Shown one piece after another: positions 33,592-34,180 of a DNA stretch of 34,180 bases; the stretch's first letter is position 1; the number at the start of each line of letters is the position of its first letter. The position numbers and the translations under genes were made by a program. A model generated the notes under the pieces. It saw nothing but the letters and a program-made list of their open reading frames with translations, was not told where the DNA came from and made no database searches. Source of the stretch: Actinomycetes bacterium (lineage in GTDB: Bacteria; Actinomycetota; Acidimicrobiia; Acidimicrobiales; Palsa-688); the NCBI GenBank assembly GCA_021847945.1, contig JAJZNG010000070.1, positions 1 through 34,180 on the forward strand, written 5' to 3'.

Positions 33592-34180
33592 ATGGCAGCT
33601 CTCGTGGCAATCGACCTTCCGGGCGGACCGCAGTTCGTTACAGCACTACGCAGGATCTGGGACCAAGGTGATGCCGCCCTTCCCATCGACCAGCGCATGG
33701 CCGCTGCCGCCCAGGTGGACACGATCCGCTCGTTGAGAGCATCCGCGGTGGTCGGCCCGGACGGCGAGCGTCGCGAACTGGAGGGCGGAGCCCCCGTCGA
33801 GCCGGGCGACGCTCTCGTCATGGCCACCAGCGGGACGACAGGGCGCCCGAAGGGGGTGGTCCTGACCCACGACGCCCTCGACGCGTCCGCTGCGGCGACC
33901 AGCCGGCGGCTCGGCGTCGACCCCGCCCGACACCGGTGGCTGGCTTGCCTGCCTCTCAACCACATAGGGGGCCTGGCGGTGGTGACCCGCAGCCTTGCTA
34001 CCGGGACGCCTTTCGAGGTGCTGGCCGGCTTCGACGCGGGCCGTGTCCGGGAGCTAAGCGGCCCGGACTGCTTCGTGTCGCTGGTGACCACGGCGCTCGC
34101 CCGGACACCGGCTGACCTTTTTCACACGGTGGTGCTGGGAGGCTCCGCCTACCCTGCGGACCGGCCAGCCAACGTCGTGG
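33592..34180 (+). CDS. menE: o-Succinylbenzoate-CoA ligase MenE, C-terminus cut by window edge
   Basis: The first 196 residues of an ANL-superfamily ligase. The P-loop is ALVMATSGTTGRPKGVVL, followed by WLACLPLNHIGGLAVVTRSL, a segment typical of MenE, and VLGGSAYPAD near the edge. It is short before the P-loop compared with fatty-acyl-CoA ligases, as in MenE. It should activate o-succinylbenzoate to its CoA thioester for MenB. The ATG start is 20 bases from the menA start, divergent. The rest lies beyond base 34180. Confidence 0.9.
   Translation, partial: MAALVAIDLPGGPQFVTALRRIWDQGDAALPIDQRMAAAAQVDTIRSLRASAVVGPDGERRELEGGAPVEPGDALVMATSGTTGRPKGVVLTHDALDASAAATSRRLGVDPARHRWLACLPLNHIGGLAVVTRSLATGTPFEVLAGFDAGRVRELSGPDCFVSLVTTALARTPADLFHTVVLGGSAYPADRPANVV

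Noticed and set aside
32982-34091. 369-residue reading frame on the minus strand
   Set aside because: It is antisense to menE and out of frame with menA on the same strand; its composition is Arg/Ser/Pro-rich noise.

Overview
The window comes from a high-GC actinobacterium. The lineage is inferred from a mycothiol synthase gene (mshD), a classical menaquinone (men) pathway, high G+C, and many genes whose start codon lies 6-7 bases after a TANNNT-like -10 box (the leaderless style common in Actinobacteria). Acidimicrobiia is a plausible class, but the window alone cannot prove it. I support 35 protein genes. There is no rRNA, tRNA, insertion sequence, phage gene or CRISPR array, so this looks like ordinary chromosomal core.

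Layout. 1-4383: an acrylyl-CoA-reductase-type gene (acuI, cut by the left edge) is divergent from an ABC1/UbiB-type kinase gene, followed by typA. 4490-7962: a tight three-gene operon encodes a circularly permuted ATP-grasp protein, an alpha-E domain protein and a transglutaminase-like protein. This is a widespread cassette of unproven function and the best candidate here for an undescribed biochemical system. 7986-11625: a fatty-acyl-CoA ligase, a YqgE/AlgH protein and a glucose-1-dehydrogenase-like enzyme.

11706-23981: a 12-kb run of fourteen minus-strand genes in the order hisD-hisC-hisB-hisH-hisA-hisF-cpn10like-hisI-trpE-ygfZ-trpC-trpF-trpB-trpA. Most junctions overlap by four bases (NTGA), and internal -10 boxes appear to divide the run into sub-operons. 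hisG, hisE, trpD and trpG are absent. trpF is present as well as hisA, so PriA-style dual function is not needed here. 23994-27509: a small helical protein, endonuclease III, mshD, rlmN and a small membrane protein.

27538-34180: a menaquinone region with maoC-like, menG and menF in one operon, then menD, menH, menA and menE (cut by the right edge) in alternating orientations. menB and menC are not in the window. The men enzymes convert chorismate to o-succinylbenzoyl-CoA, prenylate dihydroxynaphthoate and methylate the product.

Three themes deserve a second look: (1) about fifteen genes show a leaderless-type -10 box at a fixed distance from the start codon, including a menA/menE pair whose opposing -10 boxes coincide; (2) menG appears to start at a CTG codon inside a CTGA overlap; (3) short tandem repeats of 9-36 bp recur at gene ends, inter-domain linkers and intergenic gaps.
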